A stretch of DNA of 64,000 bases. It comes from Mycobacterium sp. IS-1264. Its GTDB lineage: Bacteria; Actinomycetota; Actinomycetes; Mycobacteriales; Mycobacteriaceae. The stretch is taken from contig NZ_MBES01000086.1 of assembly GCF_001954195.1 (NCBI RefSeq), positions 85,391 to 149,390 of the forward strand. The letters are read 5' to 3'. Below are positions 26,996 through 35,463 of the stretch, one piece after another; position 1 is the first letter of the stretch, and every line of letters begins with the position of its first letter. The position numbers were made by a program, and so were the translations under genes. The notes under the pieces are model-generated. The model saw nothing but the letters and a program-made list of their open reading frames with translations. It was not told where the DNA came from and ran no database searches.

Positions 26996-27820
26996 TCACT
27001 TGAGCCCCGACACGACGATCGACGCGACGATATGCCGCTGGAAGATCACAAACAGCACGATCAACGGCGCGATCGCGATCGTGGTCGCGGCCATCACCAG
27101 CGTCCACTGCGAGTTGAACCGCGACTGCAGGTCGGCCGTGGCCACCGTCAGCACCCGCCACTTGTGTCCACTGGTGATCACCAACGGCCACATGAAGTTA
27201 TTCCATTGCGACACCACGGTGATCAGCGTTAGGGCGGCCAGGACCGGACGGCTGGACGGAATCACCACGTGCACGATCACGTCCAGCGTGGTGGCCCCGT
27301 CGAGGCGCGCGGCGTTGATCAAGTCGTTCGGAATGATCCGAAAGTGCTCGCGCAGCAGGAAAATCGCGTAGGGCGAGCCGAACATGAACGGCAACACCAA
27401 CGCCCAGAACGTGTTGCGCAGACCGAGCTGCGCCATCATCAGGTACATCGGGACTACCGTGACGGTGCCCGGCACCATCAGCGTCGCGATGTAGACCCAA
27501 AACAGCGCGTCACGCCCGGGAAACTGCAGCCGAGCAAACGCGTAGGCAGCCAGCACTGAAAACGTCAGTTGGCCAACCAGAATCACCGCCGTCATCAACG
27601 CGGTCACCGCCGCCGCCCGGCCGAACCCGGCCCCGGCGAGGTCGGCATAGTTGGCCAGCGTCGGTGGCCGCGGCCACTGCAGCGGCGTACCCGTCGCGAA
27701 CTGGTGAGCCGACGTGAACGACGTCAGCAACCCAAGTCCGAAGGGCGCCAACGTGATCAGGGCACCGATCACCAGGCCCGAATAGATCACGCCGTTGGAG
27801 AGGCGACTAGGTGAGGTCAT
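26996..27820 (-). CDS. uspB: ABC sugar permease UspB
   Basis: 274 aa, MalG-type inner membrane permease with six helices. The EAA coupling loop is seen as LINAARLDGATTLDVIVHVV and PSSRPVLAAL. Preceded by uspA with a 14-base overlap and followed by uspC after 79 bp. No ATPase gene is in the cluster, so a shared ATPase (SugC/UgpC-like) must serve it, as in M. tuberculosis. Confidence 0.88.
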   Translation of the reverse strand: MTSPSRLSNGVIYSGLVIGALITLAPFGLGLLTSFTSAHQFATGTPLQWPRPPTLANYADLAGAGFGRAAAVTALMTAVILVGQLTFSVLAAYAFARLQFPGRDALFWVYIATLMVPGTVTVVPMYLMMAQLGLRNTFWALVLPFMFGSPYAIFLLREHFRIIPNDLINAARLDGATTLDVIVHVVIPSSRPVLAALTLITVVSQWNNFMWPLVITSGHKWRVLTVATADLQSRFNSQWTLVMAATTIAIAPLIVLFVIFQRHIVASIVVSGLK

Positions 27821-28679
27821 AGCTGATCCGCCGCCGGAAGTACAAGTGCTGGACGGCCGTGACGCCGACCAGGATGACGAACAGCACCACCGCCATGACC
27901 GACGCCCGGCCGATCGCCGCCGAGCCGAACGCCTCGGCGTAGATGCGGTGGGCCACCAGGTCGGTGCGGAGTTCCGGACCGCCGCCGGTCAGCGCGTAGA
28001 CGGTGTCGAAAACCTGTGCGCTGCTGACGATCCCGGTCACCAGGACGAAAAACATCGTCGGCCTCAGCATGGGCAGCGTGATGCGCCAGAACCGCTGCCA
28101 GGCGGTGGCGCCGTCGGTGCGTGCGGCGGCGTAGATGTCGGCTGGGATCGCCAGCAGACCCGCGAGAAAGGACAGCGAGACGTAGCCGACGTTGGTCCAC
28201 ACGACCACCGCCGACACCAGCGGCAGCGCAAAGCTGGGATCCGACAGCCAGCCGATGCTGTGCCCGAGCACGGCGCTGACAGCGCCGTCGGTGGGAGCCA
28301 GGATCCAGCGCCACAACACGGCGATGGCCAGCGGCGCGCAGATCCACGGCAGCACGTAGAGGGTGCGAAACAGGCCGGTGCCCGGCAACTCGCGAGCCAG
28401 CATCGTGGCGGCGACCAGCCCCAGCACGGTCTGCGCGGGAACGACGATCGCCACGAAGACGGCGGTGACGATCAGCGAGTTGCCGAAGTCGGCGTCGGCC
28501 AGCACCGCGCGCCAGTTGGCCAGACCCACGTAACGCAGCGGGCCGAGCAGGTCCCAGCGGTACAGGCTCAGCCAGATCACCACGAGAATGGGCAGTAGCA
28601 AGAACGCGACCACGCCGAACAGGCTGGGCGCCAGCAGGGCATAACCCAACGGAGTGGATCGGCGGGGCGCGTCGGCCAT
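27807..28679 (-). CDS. uspA: ABC sugar permease UspA
   Basis: 290 aa from ATG 28679; the longer open frame upstream is antisense to tldD. MalF-type permease with six helices: LLAPSLFGVVAFLLLPILVV first helix, EAA loop YAAARTDGATAWQRFWRITL. It begins the usp operon and is divergent from tldD over a 33 bp gap, so the two promoters must overlap. Confidence 0.88.
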   Translation of the reverse strand: MADAPRRSTPLGYALLAPSLFGVVAFLLLPILVVIWLSLYRWDLLGPLRYVGLANWRAVLADADFGNSLIVTAVFVAIVVPAQTVLGLVAATMLARELPGTGLFRTLYVLPWICAPLAIAVLWRWILAPTDGAVSAVLGHSIGWLSDPSFALPLVSAVVVWTNVGYVSLSFLAGLLAIPADIYAAARTDGATAWQRFWRITLPMLRPTMFFVLVTGIVSSAQVFDTVYALTGGGPELRTDLVAHRIYAEAFGSAAIGRASVMAVVLFVILVGVTAVQHLYFRRRISYDLT

Positions 28680-28700
28680 GGGTGTATTAAAGCGGGTCGT

Positions 28701-28712
28701 TACGGTGGATTC
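28701..28712 (+). promoter_or_regulatory. Candidate leaderless promoter of tldD
   Basis: TACGGT (28701-28706) fits TANNNT and lies six bases before the GTG start at 28713. Confidence 0.4.
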
Positions 28713-30230
28713 GTGACACCGAACCGGGGGATCGATGCCGACTTCCTGGACCTGCCGCGCCACGAACTGGCCGACGCCGCGCTGTCGGCGGCCACCAAGG
28801 CCGGGGCCAGCCACGCCGACCTGCGGGTTCACCGCATCAGTACCGAGATCGTCCAGCTGCGTGACGGCGAGCTGGAGACCGCGGTCATCAGCCGAGAGGT
28901 GGGCCTCGCGGTGCGCGTGATCGTCGACGGCACCTGGGGATTCGCCTCGCATGCCGAGTTGGCGCCGTCGGTCGCCGCCGAGACCGCGCGCCGTGCCGTG
29001 CATGTCGCCACCACGCTGGCGACGCTGAACACCGAGCGCGTCGAGCTCGCGCCGGAGCCGGTCTACGCCGACGCCACCTACGTGTCGAACTACCGGATCG
29101 ATCCGTTCGACATCCCGGCCGCCGACAAGATCGCCGTGCTCGAGGATTACTCCGGGCGGCTGCTGGACGCCGACGGCATCGACCACGTGTCGGCCGGGTT
29201 GACCGCGGTCAAGGAGCAGACCTTCTACGCCGACACCTTCGGATCGTCGATCACTCAGCAGCGGGTGCGGCTGCAGCCCTCGCTGGAAGCGGTGACCGTC
29301 GATGCCGCCGCGGGCAGTTTCGACTCGATGCGCACGCTGGTGCCGCCGATGGGGCGGGGCTGGGAGGTGGTGGCCGGTGACGACGTGTGGAACTGGACCG
29401 ACGAGCTCGCGCAGCTGCCGTCGCTGCTCGCCGAGAAGGTCAAGGCGCCCAGCGTGACCCCGGGCCGCAAAGACCTGGTGATCGACCCGACCAATCTGTG
29501 GCTGACGATTCACGAATCCATCGGGCACGCCACCGAATACGACCGCGCGATCGGCTACGAGGCCGCCTACGCCGGAACGTCGTTCGCCACCCCAGACAAG
29601 CTCGGCACCATGCGCTACGGGTCGCCAGTGATGAACGTGACAGCCGACCGCACTGTCGAATTCGGCTTGGCCACAATCGGTTACGACGACGAGGGCGTGG
29701 CCGCGCAAAGCTGGGACCTGGTGCGCGACGGGGTGTTCGTCGGCTATCAACTCGACCGGGTCTTCGCGCCCAGACTGGGCCAGCCGCGTTCCAACGGCTG
29801 CTCGTATGCCGATTCGCCGCATCACGTGCCGATCCAGCGGATGGCCAACGTGTCGCTGCAGCCTGGCCCCGACGAAACCAGCACCTCCGATTTGATCGGC
29901 CGGGTCGAGGACGGCATCTACATCGTCGGCGACAAGTCGTGGTCGATCGACATGCAGCGCTACAACTTTCAGTTCACCGGGCAACGGTTCTTCCGGATTC
30001 GCGACGGCCGCCTGGACGGCCAGCTGCGCGATGTCGCCTATCAGGCGACCACGACCGACTTCTGGAATTCCATGGAAGCCGTGGGCGGCGCGTCCACCTG
30101 GCGGCTGGGCGGCGCGCTCAACTGCGGCAAGGCCCAGCCCGGGCAGATCGCCGCCGTCAGCCACGGCTGCCCGTCGGCGCTGTTCCGGAACGTCAACGTG
30201 CTCAACACTCGTACCGAGGGTGGCCGATGA
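28713..30230 (+). CDS. tldD: TldD metalloprotease subunit
   Basis: 505 aa from GTG 28713. The zinc motif HESIGHATEYD (HExxxH type) sits near residue 265 in LTIHESIGHATEYDRAIGY. C-terminal GQIAAVSHGCPSALFRNVNV is the family ending. TldD carries the active site of the TldD/TldE heterodimer, which degrades unfolded or leader peptides. tldE follows with an ATGA overlap. Homologue of Rv2315c. Confidence 0.9.
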   Translation: MTPNRGIDADFLDLPRHELADAALSAATKAGASHADLRVHRISTEIVQLRDGELETAVISREVGLAVRVIVDGTWGFASHAELAPSVAAETARRAVHVATTLATLNTERVELAPEPVYADATYVSNYRIDPFDIPAADKIAVLEDYSGRLLDADGIDHVSAGLTAVKEQTFYADTFGSSITQQRVRLQPSLEAVTVDAAAGSFDSMRTLVPPMGRGWEVVAGDDVWNWTDELAQLPSLLAEKVKAPSVTPGRKDLVIDPTNLWLTIHESIGHATEYDRAIGYEAAYAGTSFATPDKLGTMRYGSPVMNVTADRTVEFGLATIGYDDEGVAAQSWDLVRDGVFVGYQLDRVFAPRLGQPRSNGCSYADSPHHVPIQRMANVSLQPGPDETSTSDLIGRVEDGIYIVGDKSWSIDMQRYNFQFTGQRFFRIRDGRLDGQLRDVAYQATTTDFWNSMEAVGGASTWRLGGALNCGKAQPGQIAAVSHGCPSALFRNVNVLNTRTEGGR

Positions 30231-31600
30231 TTTCTGCGCAGCACGTCGTCAACATCGTTTTGGACGAGGCGGCAAAACGCGGCGGTGTCAACGAGACCAT
30301 GGTGCTGGTCACCGACCGAGTCGAGGCGACGTTGCGCTGGGCGGGCAATTCGATGACCACGAACGGGGTTTCGGTCAACCGCAGCGTGACGGTGATTTCG
30401 ATTGTGCGCGATGGCAGCAGCACGCGCGTCGGCACCATGGTTTCCGCGGAAGTGGATCCGCGGGTGATCCCTGGGCTGGTTGCGGCGTCCCAGGACGCGG
30501 CCCGCTCCGCGCCGGAGGCCGGCGATGCCGCACCGCTGCTCGCCGATACGGGGGTGCCGGCCGATTGGAATGCCCCCGCGCCGGGGACGGGCCCGGAGAT
30601 ATTCGGCGACCTCGCCGCTTCGCTGAGCCGCGGGTTCAAGGGCAGCGACCGTTTGTATGGCTATGCGCACCATAGTGTTTCGACGACGTTCCTGGCGTCG
30701 TCGACCGGGTTGCGCCGTCGCTTCACCCAGCCCGCCGGTGCGGTGGAGATCAATGGCAAACGCGGCGACGCGAGCGCCTGGGTGGGGGTCGGCACGCCCG
30801 ATTTCGTCGATGTGCCAACGGATCTGCTGCTCGAGCAACTGTCGACGCGGCTCGGTTGGGCGCAGCGGACCGTCGAATTGCCGGCGGGGCATTACGAGAC
30901 GCTCATGCCCCCGTCGACGGTGGCCGACATGATGATCTACCTGGGCTGGTCGATGGCCGGCCGCGGCGCGCACGAGGGCCGGACCGCCTTCTCCGCCCCC
31001 GGGGGCGGGACCCGGATAGGGGAGCGGCTCACCGATCTCCCGCTGACGTTGTTCTCCGATCCGATGGCGCCGGGTCTGGCCTGCACGCCGTTCGTCGCGA
31101 CGAGCAACTCCTCGGAGACCGTGTCGGTGTTCGACAACGGCATGGAGATCGGCCAGGTGGACTGGATCCGCGACGGGGTGATCAACGCGCTGGCGTATCC
31201 GCGGGCCATTGCCGCCAAATACGACGCCCAGGTCGCCGTGGCCGCCGACAACCTGGTGATGACGGGCGGGTCGGCCGAGCTGGCCGACATGATCGCGAAC
31301 ACCGAGCGCGGACTGCTGCTGACCACGCTGTGGTACATGCGGGTGGTCGACCCGACCACACTGCTGCTCACGGGCCTGACCCGCGACGGCGTATACCTGG
31401 TCGAAGACGGCGAGGTGACCGCGGCCGTAAATAACTTCCGCTTCAACGAGAGCCCGCTGGGCCTGCTGCGGCGGGCTACCGAGGCCGGGGTCAGCGAGAA
31501 GACCCTGCCGCGCGAGTGGGGAGATTGGGCCACCCGGGCGGCGATGCCGTCGCTCCGCATCCCGGACTTCTACATGTCGTCGGTGAGCCAGGCGCACTAG
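30227..31600 (+). CDS. tldE: TldE/PmbA subunit
   Basis: 457 aa from ATG 30227; the frame is open far upstream inside tldD but that is shadow. Non-catalytic partner: no HExxxH, but the conserved PmbA blocks are present (YLGWSMAGRGAHEGRTAFS, FVATSNSSETVSVFDNGMEI, LLTTLWYMRVVDPTTLLLTG). Homologue of Rv2314c. Translationally coupled to tldD. Confidence 0.9.
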   Translation: MISAQHVVNIVLDEAAKRGGVNETMVLVTDRVEATLRWAGNSMTTNGVSVNRSVTVISIVRDGSSTRVGTMVSAEVDPRVIPGLVAASQDAARSAPEAGDAAPLLADTGVPADWNAPAPGTGPEIFGDLAASLSRGFKGSDRLYGYAHHSVSTTFLASSTGLRRRFTQPAGAVEINGKRGDASAWVGVGTPDFVDVPTDLLLEQLSTRLGWAQRTVELPAGHYETLMPPSTVADMMIYLGWSMAGRGAHEGRTAFSAPGGGTRIGERLTDLPLTLFSDPMAPGLACTPFVATSNSSETVSVFDNGMEIGQVDWIRDGVINALAYPRAIAAKYDAQVAVAADNLVMTGGSAELADMIANTERGLLLTTLWYMRVVDPTTLLLTGLTRDGVYLVEDGEVTAAVNNFRFNESPLGLLRRATEAGVSEKTLPREWGDWATRAAMPSLRIPDFYMSSVSQAH

Positions 31601-31627
31601 CCGATTGCCCGGCGGCGGGGCGGGTTC

Positions 31628-31640
31628 TAACGTGTGACGG
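31628..31640 (+). promoter_or_regulatory. Candidate leaderless promoter of the AhpD-like gene
   Basis: TAACGT (31628-31633) fits TANNNT and is seven bases before ATG 31641. Confidence 0.35.
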
Positions 31641-32468
31641 ATGCTGACGCGGTTAGTGGCGCTGTCGCCGGGCGACGGACGCATCACGGGACTGGTGCGA
31701 CGGGTGTGCGGGCAGACGTTGTCGCTGCCGCCGTTGCCCGCTTGCGTCGAGGTGGACGAGCCCGCGACGGAGGCTGAGGCCGTCGTCGCCGAGTTCGCCG
31801 AGCAGTTCAGTGTCGATGTCTCGGCCATCACCGGAGAGCAGCGATCGCAGCTGTGGAAGCAGTTGGGGGACAGCACCTTCGGCGTGGTGGTGCAGATGTA
31901 CATCGCAGACTTCGTTCCGCGGGTGCGCGCTGGGTTCGAGGCGCTCGGTGTCGGCTCCGAGTATCTCGACTGGGTTGACGGGCCGATCTCGTGGGATCAC
32001 GCCACCGACCCTTCCGATGTGGTGTTCAACGACTTCCTGCCCGCGGTGGCGCGGATGCGGGCGCTTGATCCCGTCACCGCCGAGCTGGTCCGGCTGCGCG
32101 GCGCGGCCCAGCACAACTGCCGGCTGTGCAAATCCCTGCGCGAAAGCACCGCCCTGGACGCCGGGGGTTCCGAGATGCTGTACGGCGATATCGAGCGCTA
32201 CGAGGACTCAAGTTTGCTCGACGAGCGCGCTAAAGCAGCGCTGCGCTACACCGATGCGTTAATTTGGACTCCTGCGCACCTCGTCGCCGACGTTGCCGCC
32301 GAGGTGCGCTCCCGGTTTTCCGAGGCGAAGGCCGTGGAGCTCACGTTCGACATCATGCGCAATGCCAGCAACAAGATCGCGGTGTCGTTGGGCGCCGACG
32401 CCCCCCGCGTCGAGCACGGCACCGAGCGCTACCTGCTCGACGCCAGTGGCCAGACGGTGTTCAGCTAG
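31641..32468 (+). CDS. AhpD-like/carboxymuconolactone decarboxylase family protein
   Basis: 275 aa. All-helical protein; the redox CxxC sits in ELVRLRGAAQHNCRLCKSLRE (CRLC at about residue 156), the AhpD-like peroxidase motif. C-terminal helix DIMRNASNKIAVSLGAD is also conserved in the family. Similar to Rv2313c by position and size. May act as an alkylhydroperoxide reductase partner; the true reaction is not known. It is the last core gene before the tRNA and the integrated element. Confidence 0.75.
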   Translation: MLTRLVALSPGDGRITGLVRRVCGQTLSLPPLPACVEVDEPATEAEAVVAEFAEQFSVDVSAITGEQRSQLWKQLGDSTFGVVVQMYIADFVPRVRAGFEALGVGSEYLDWVDGPISWDHATDPSDVVFNDFLPAVARMRALDPVTAELVRLRGAAQHNCRLCKSLRESTALDAGGSEMLYGDIERYEDSSLLDERAKAALRYTDALIWTPAHLVADVAAEVRSRFSEAKAVELTFDIMRNASNKIAVSLGADAPRVEHGTERYLLDASGQTVFS

Positions 32469-32503
32469 AGGCGGCGTGGCACCATGGATGCCGCGCCAAG
32501 CGG

Positions 32504-32577
32504 GGGCGGTAGCTCAGTTGGTTAGAGCCGCGGACTCATAATCCGTTGGTCGCGGGTTCGAGCCCCGCCCGCCCCAC
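32504..32577 (+). tRNA. tRNA with CAT anticodon, most likely tRNA-Met
   Basis: Cloverleaf read by eye: acceptor GGGGCGG (32504-32510) pairs with CCGCCCC (32570-32576), discriminator A32577; D arm GCTC/GAGC; anticodon stem GCGGA/TCCGT around loop CTCATAA, anticodon CAT; T arm GCGGG/CCCGC with loop TTCGAGC. CCA is not encoded. CAT can also belong to tRNA-Ile2 (lysidine-modified), which sequence alone does not exclude. Its 3' half is the integration site of the following element; the integration regenerated a complete tRNA. Confidence 0.9.
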
Positions 32578-32578
32578 C
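32525..32578 (+). repeat. Left attachment site (attL), 54 bp
   Basis: The 3' part of the tRNA gene, from the end of the D arm to one base past the discriminator, is repeated exactly at 37698-37751. All 54 bases match and the flanks differ on both sides. Confidence 0.88.
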
Positions 32579-32991
32579 GAGCAAAAGTGCAGCTCAGAGC
32601 TACATTTTCGGCCGTCCAATGCTGCCAGCCAGTGCCTGTTTTGCCGCTATTGTCGGCGGTTTGTCGTCAGTCGGTTGACTTAGAGCAAGAATATTGCGAG
32701 ACCGCAAAGCAGCAGCACAGTCGCACACCACGCACGACAACACCTTGCGGCGCCGTTGTAGTGACAGCTCACGCCGTCCGCGCTACTGTGCAGCTGTGCC
32801 GCTGACCGGCGGCACCACCACGCAAGTCAGAGCGCGCATTCACGGAGCGGCCCCTTCGGGGAGAGCCCGCACGGCGGATGCAAACGACAAGGCGTTACGT
32901 CACGGCGGCCCTTCGGGAGGCACGCGCGAGAACGCGGTCCACCTTTCACCGTCCGGTGCAAGGTGCCCGTTTTCGCACCGAAGGGATAGCA
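32579..32991 (+). other. Gene-free left end of the element: arm repeat and long leader
   Basis: 413 bp with no convincing gene. It holds an arm-type repeat at 32650-32668, then a motif occurring twice (CGGCCCCTTCGGGGAG near 32849 and CGGCCCTTCGGGAG near 32906), each able to form a small hairpin capped by TTCG. These lie in what would be the leader of the HTH gene and might be RNA control elements. The ribosome site AAGGGA (32981-32986) follows. Confidence 0.5.
32650..32668 (+). repeat. Left arm-type direct repeat
   Basis: TTGTCGGCGGTTTGTCGTC; matches 37543-37561 at 18 of 19 bases, same orientation, 72 bp inside attL. Confidence 0.5.
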
Positions 32992-33645
32992 ATGTATCTA
33001 GATACCAGCACTCGAAGTAGCGATCCACCAATAGATCTCGATGCAGCCGAGAAGCTTGATCACCGCATTCAGCGCATGGCTGACACGGCAGCGCGGAACC
33101 TGGACACACTCGCTGATTTGCTGGCCAAAGCCAAGGCGGGCCAGGTCCATGCTGTGCTGGGGTTCGACAGCTGGACTGCGTACCTAGTAGATCGGGTCAA
33201 CCCGCTCGCTAAGGTCCTTAATTCCGACGACCACCGCGTTCTAATCACCGAACTGCGCGACGCGGGCATGAGTATGCGGGCGATCGCGAAAGCCGTAGGC
33301 ACGTCTAAGTCAACTGTGTCGCGGCAGGTGTCCCAAGCTGGGACAGCTGGCCACGGCGCGGCTGTCCAAACCACAGGGATCGACGGCAAGGCCTACCCGC
33401 GCCGCAACTGCGGCGGTGGGCACAGAGGACCGTTGCCGGTGGGCACAACCCTCAGTCGCGCCAAAACCGCCATCGACAAGATCACAGGCCTTGACGGCGA
33501 CGCCGATGCCTTGCGAACGCAGATATGCGAATTGATCGACCGGCTTCTCGACAGCCTTTCAGCAACTAGATTGGACGTATCTTCGACGATTGCGCGCCGC
33601 GCAGGTAATGGAGGGGGAGACAGTGACCTACGGTTACGAGACTGA
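32992..33645 (+). CDS. Element-encoded HTH protein
   Basis: 217 aa from ATG 32992 with AAGGGA just upstream; the frame is open earlier but the first good start is here. N-terminal helical region (LDHRIQRMADTAARNLDTL, GFDSWTAYLVDRVNPL), then an HTH MSMRAIAKAVGTSKSTVSRQ, like those of ParB/KorB and phage or plasmid regulators, and a coiled C-terminus. Probably the element's regulator or partition-type protein. The end overlaps the next gene by 23 bp, indicating coupling. Confidence 0.7.
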   Translation: MYLDTSTRSSDPPIDLDAAEKLDHRIQRMADTAARNLDTLADLLAKAKAGQVHAVLGFDSWTAYLVDRVNPLAKVLNSDDHRVLITELRDAGMSMRAIAKAVGTSKSTVSRQVSQAGTAGHGAAVQTTGIDGKAYPRRNCGGGHRGPLPVGTTLSRAKTAIDKITGLDGDADALRTQICELIDRLLDSLSATRLDVSSTIARRAGNGGGDSDLRLRD

Positions 33646-34099
33646 ACCCTTGGCAGACACAGCATCGAAACTGGGTGTTACAGTGCCACGCCCGTTGTTG
33701 GACGTGGTGCATGAATATGCCGACGGGTTGCCGATAACCGCAGCACACGTGGTGCAGACAGGAACGCGGACCTTCCGCTTCTATTGGGTATCTGGCTTGT
33801 CACTAGTGGTGCTTGAGTCCCAAGAGGTCGAGAAGGAAGATGCCGGTTTTGTCATTCGTGCTGCTGGCCAAGTGAGACCGATCAAGTCTGCCCGCCTGGA
33901 CCTCGAAGTGACCGCGCTTCAGGCACCGGCGCCAGTGCAGGACTGGACCCTGATACGCACTTTGCGACTCACATTCGATGGCGAAGCTGAGCCAATGACT
34001 CTCCCTGATCCGCTCAGCCTCCCCCTCGATAGCGAACCGAAGCGGGACCAGGTGAATTCGTTGCTGGATGCAGTTCTGCAGGCTTACACCACTAATTAG
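33623..34099 (+). CDS. Hypothetical protein of the element
   Basis: 158 aa from GTG 33623, preceded by a strong purine run GGAGGGGGA. Not recognised. The middle is beta-rich (TRTFRFYWVSGLSLVVLESQ, SARLDLEVTALQAP) and no membrane segment or catalytic motif is seen. It overlaps the HTH gene and is presumably its partner. An alternative TTG start at 33590 exists but is weaker. Confidence 0.55.
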   Translation: MTYGYETEPLADTASKLGVTVPRPLLDVVHEYADGLPITAAHVVQTGTRTFRFYWVSGLSLVVLESQEVEKEDAGFVIRAAGQVRPIKSARLDLEVTALQAPAPVQDWTLIRTLRLTFDGEAEPMTLPDPLSLPLDSEPKRDQVNSLLDAVLQAYTTN

Positions 34100-34226
34100 C
34101 CGACGAGTACCCAGTCGGGGTTCAGGCGGAGGCTGGGGACATCTAGACGACCAAATGCTGCGCCGCGCGGCCAGCTTCTTAGTTGCCATGGCTACCTACC
34201 GTTTACGCCGATGATCGGATCACACG

Positions 34227-34568
34227 GTGGGCTTTGGGCACGGTACCTTCCACCCTTGGACGGCGGCTTGTCCCAAGCCGATTGTGGTGGACAACGTGTA
34301 CCACAACTACTTTCAGCCGGCTTGCAAGGCGTTAGGCCTCGGGAGCGTTCGCTTTTACGACCTGCGGCACACCTTCGCCACGTTGGCCTTGAGCGCTGGG
34401 GAGCACTACATGCAGGTGTCCAAGTGGTTGGGACACAGCAGCTACGTCCTGACGCTAACCACCTACGCGGACTAGATCCGCGAGGACGACACAGCGGCAC
34501 CGAAGCTGGCTAGGCAGGTTGCAAGCGTTACAGACAATGTTGTGCTTATCGAGCGGAGAGCTCGCTAA
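34227..34568 (+). pseudogene. Tyrosine recombinase (integrase), C-terminal remnant with stop
   Basis: Reads VRFYDLRHTFATLALSAGE, then MQVSKWLGHSSYVLTLTTYAD, the C-terminal catalytic box of a phage-type integrase with Arg-His (LRHT), the LGH His and the nucleophilic Tyr of TYAD. An in-frame TAG at 34473-34475 follows directly, after which the normal tail resumes (IREDDTAAPKLARQVASVTD) to TAA 34566-34568. Everything before residue 1, including the catalytic box I Arg and arm-binding domain, is missing. The remnant end overlaps the convergent gene. Confidence 0.85.
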
Positions 34569-35275
34569 CTGGCACCGGTCGGAGCCGGGGCATTGCGGTA
34601 TCCGCAGTGCTTGCACACCTTGGCCTCATCGAAGATGGTCTCAGCGCAGTCGGGGCACTTCTTGGTTGCCGGTTCAGGGCCGCGCTGTGGTGGCTCTTTC
34701 GGAAGATTATCTCTGCCTATTGATTTCTCCACGACGTGTAACAACCTTTCGCGGCGCTCGACGCCACCCGCTGTGAACTCATCGAACTTCTCCGCCACGT
34801 CGGCGTCCTTGAGCCAGTACCAGACGGTTACCCGGAACATCTTCTTGGCTGCAAGGTGCAGATCCTCGGCGTCTTCGCAGAATGCAGCTTTCCAGAGTTG
34901 GATGTGTACATTCCTGTCAGGATCTTGATCCTTGAAACTTACCTGCGCCTGTTTGATCTGGTTATAGAGATTAGCGAGGTAAGAATATTGAGCAGAAAAG
35001 CGCGCATAGAAGGCGACATAGACAGCACCCCCTATGGCACCCAGCCAAGGGACAGTTCTCGCGATGTCATGAAGGATTTCCTGGCTGTTCCAGGAGAAGT
35101 CCCCCTGTCGGATGTGAAAAGGCGTCGGATGCGCCAAGCCGTGGAGTACCAGGGCGGCCACATATAGGAGGAACGTTACGTAAGCCGTACGGAAGAAGAT
35201 AACCGTGCCCCCGTTGGGGCGGCCCTTCTTCAGCATCCATTCGCCCGACAGACGTTCAACAATCGATTCCAACAT
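34565..35275 (-). CDS. Membrane protein with C-terminal zinc ribbon (cassette gene 3)
   Basis: 236 aa from ATG 35275, AGGGG five bases upstream; the longer frame lacks a good start. Two membrane helices at about 25-47 and 74-92, a cytoplasmic helical region with many charged and aromatic residues (VWYWLKDADVAEKFDEF), and a C-terminal zinc ribbon CPDC-x10-CKHC (C207, C210, C221, C224). Family not recognised. Starts 188 bp after the preceding cassette gene, so it may have its own promoter. 2TM proteins with soluble sensor domains are common in phage-defence cassettes; that reading is inference. Confidence 0.65.
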   Translation of the reverse strand: MLESIVERLSGEWMLKKGRPNGGTVIFFRTAYVTFLLYVAALVLHGLAHPTPFHIRQGDFSWNSQEILHDIARTVPWLGAIGGAVYVAFYARFSAQYSYLANLYNQIKQAQVSFKDQDPDRNVHIQLWKAAFCEDAEDLHLAAKKMFRVTVWYWLKDADVAEKFDEFTAGGVERRERLLHVVEKSIGRDNLPKEPPQRGPEPATKKCPDCAETIFDEAKVCKHCGYRNAPAPTGAS

Positions 35276-35463
35276 TGTTACCCCTGTAAGCAATTTGCTG
35301 CAGTCACTCCCGTTACGGAGGTTAGCGGCGATGGCTACTGCAACTGAACAGATTTTACCGAATTGATATGAGCGGTATCTCAAGAGAAGAGTGCGCAGTA
35401 GAACGGGACGAGCTTGCCCCGCCCTGGCTGTTCCAGCAGCCCGGCCGAAACCGGCACTCTAGG

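Noticed and set aside
29387..30226. Long upstream extension of the tldE frame
   Set aside because: Runs antisense-like in composition within tldD; the ATG at 30227 overlaps the tldD stop and begins the domain.
30041..31903. 620 aa minus-strand ORF across tldE
   Set aside because: His/Arg-rich shadow of tldE with no motif.
32504..32577. tRNA-Ile2 instead of tRNA-Met
   Set aside because: Both carry CAT; no distinguishing identity elements could be settled by eye, so Met was kept as the likelier reading.
34227..34475. The 82 aa open frame as a working small recombinase
   Set aside because: It lacks box I Arg and the N-terminal domains and is followed by the natural tail beyond a stop, so it is a remnant.
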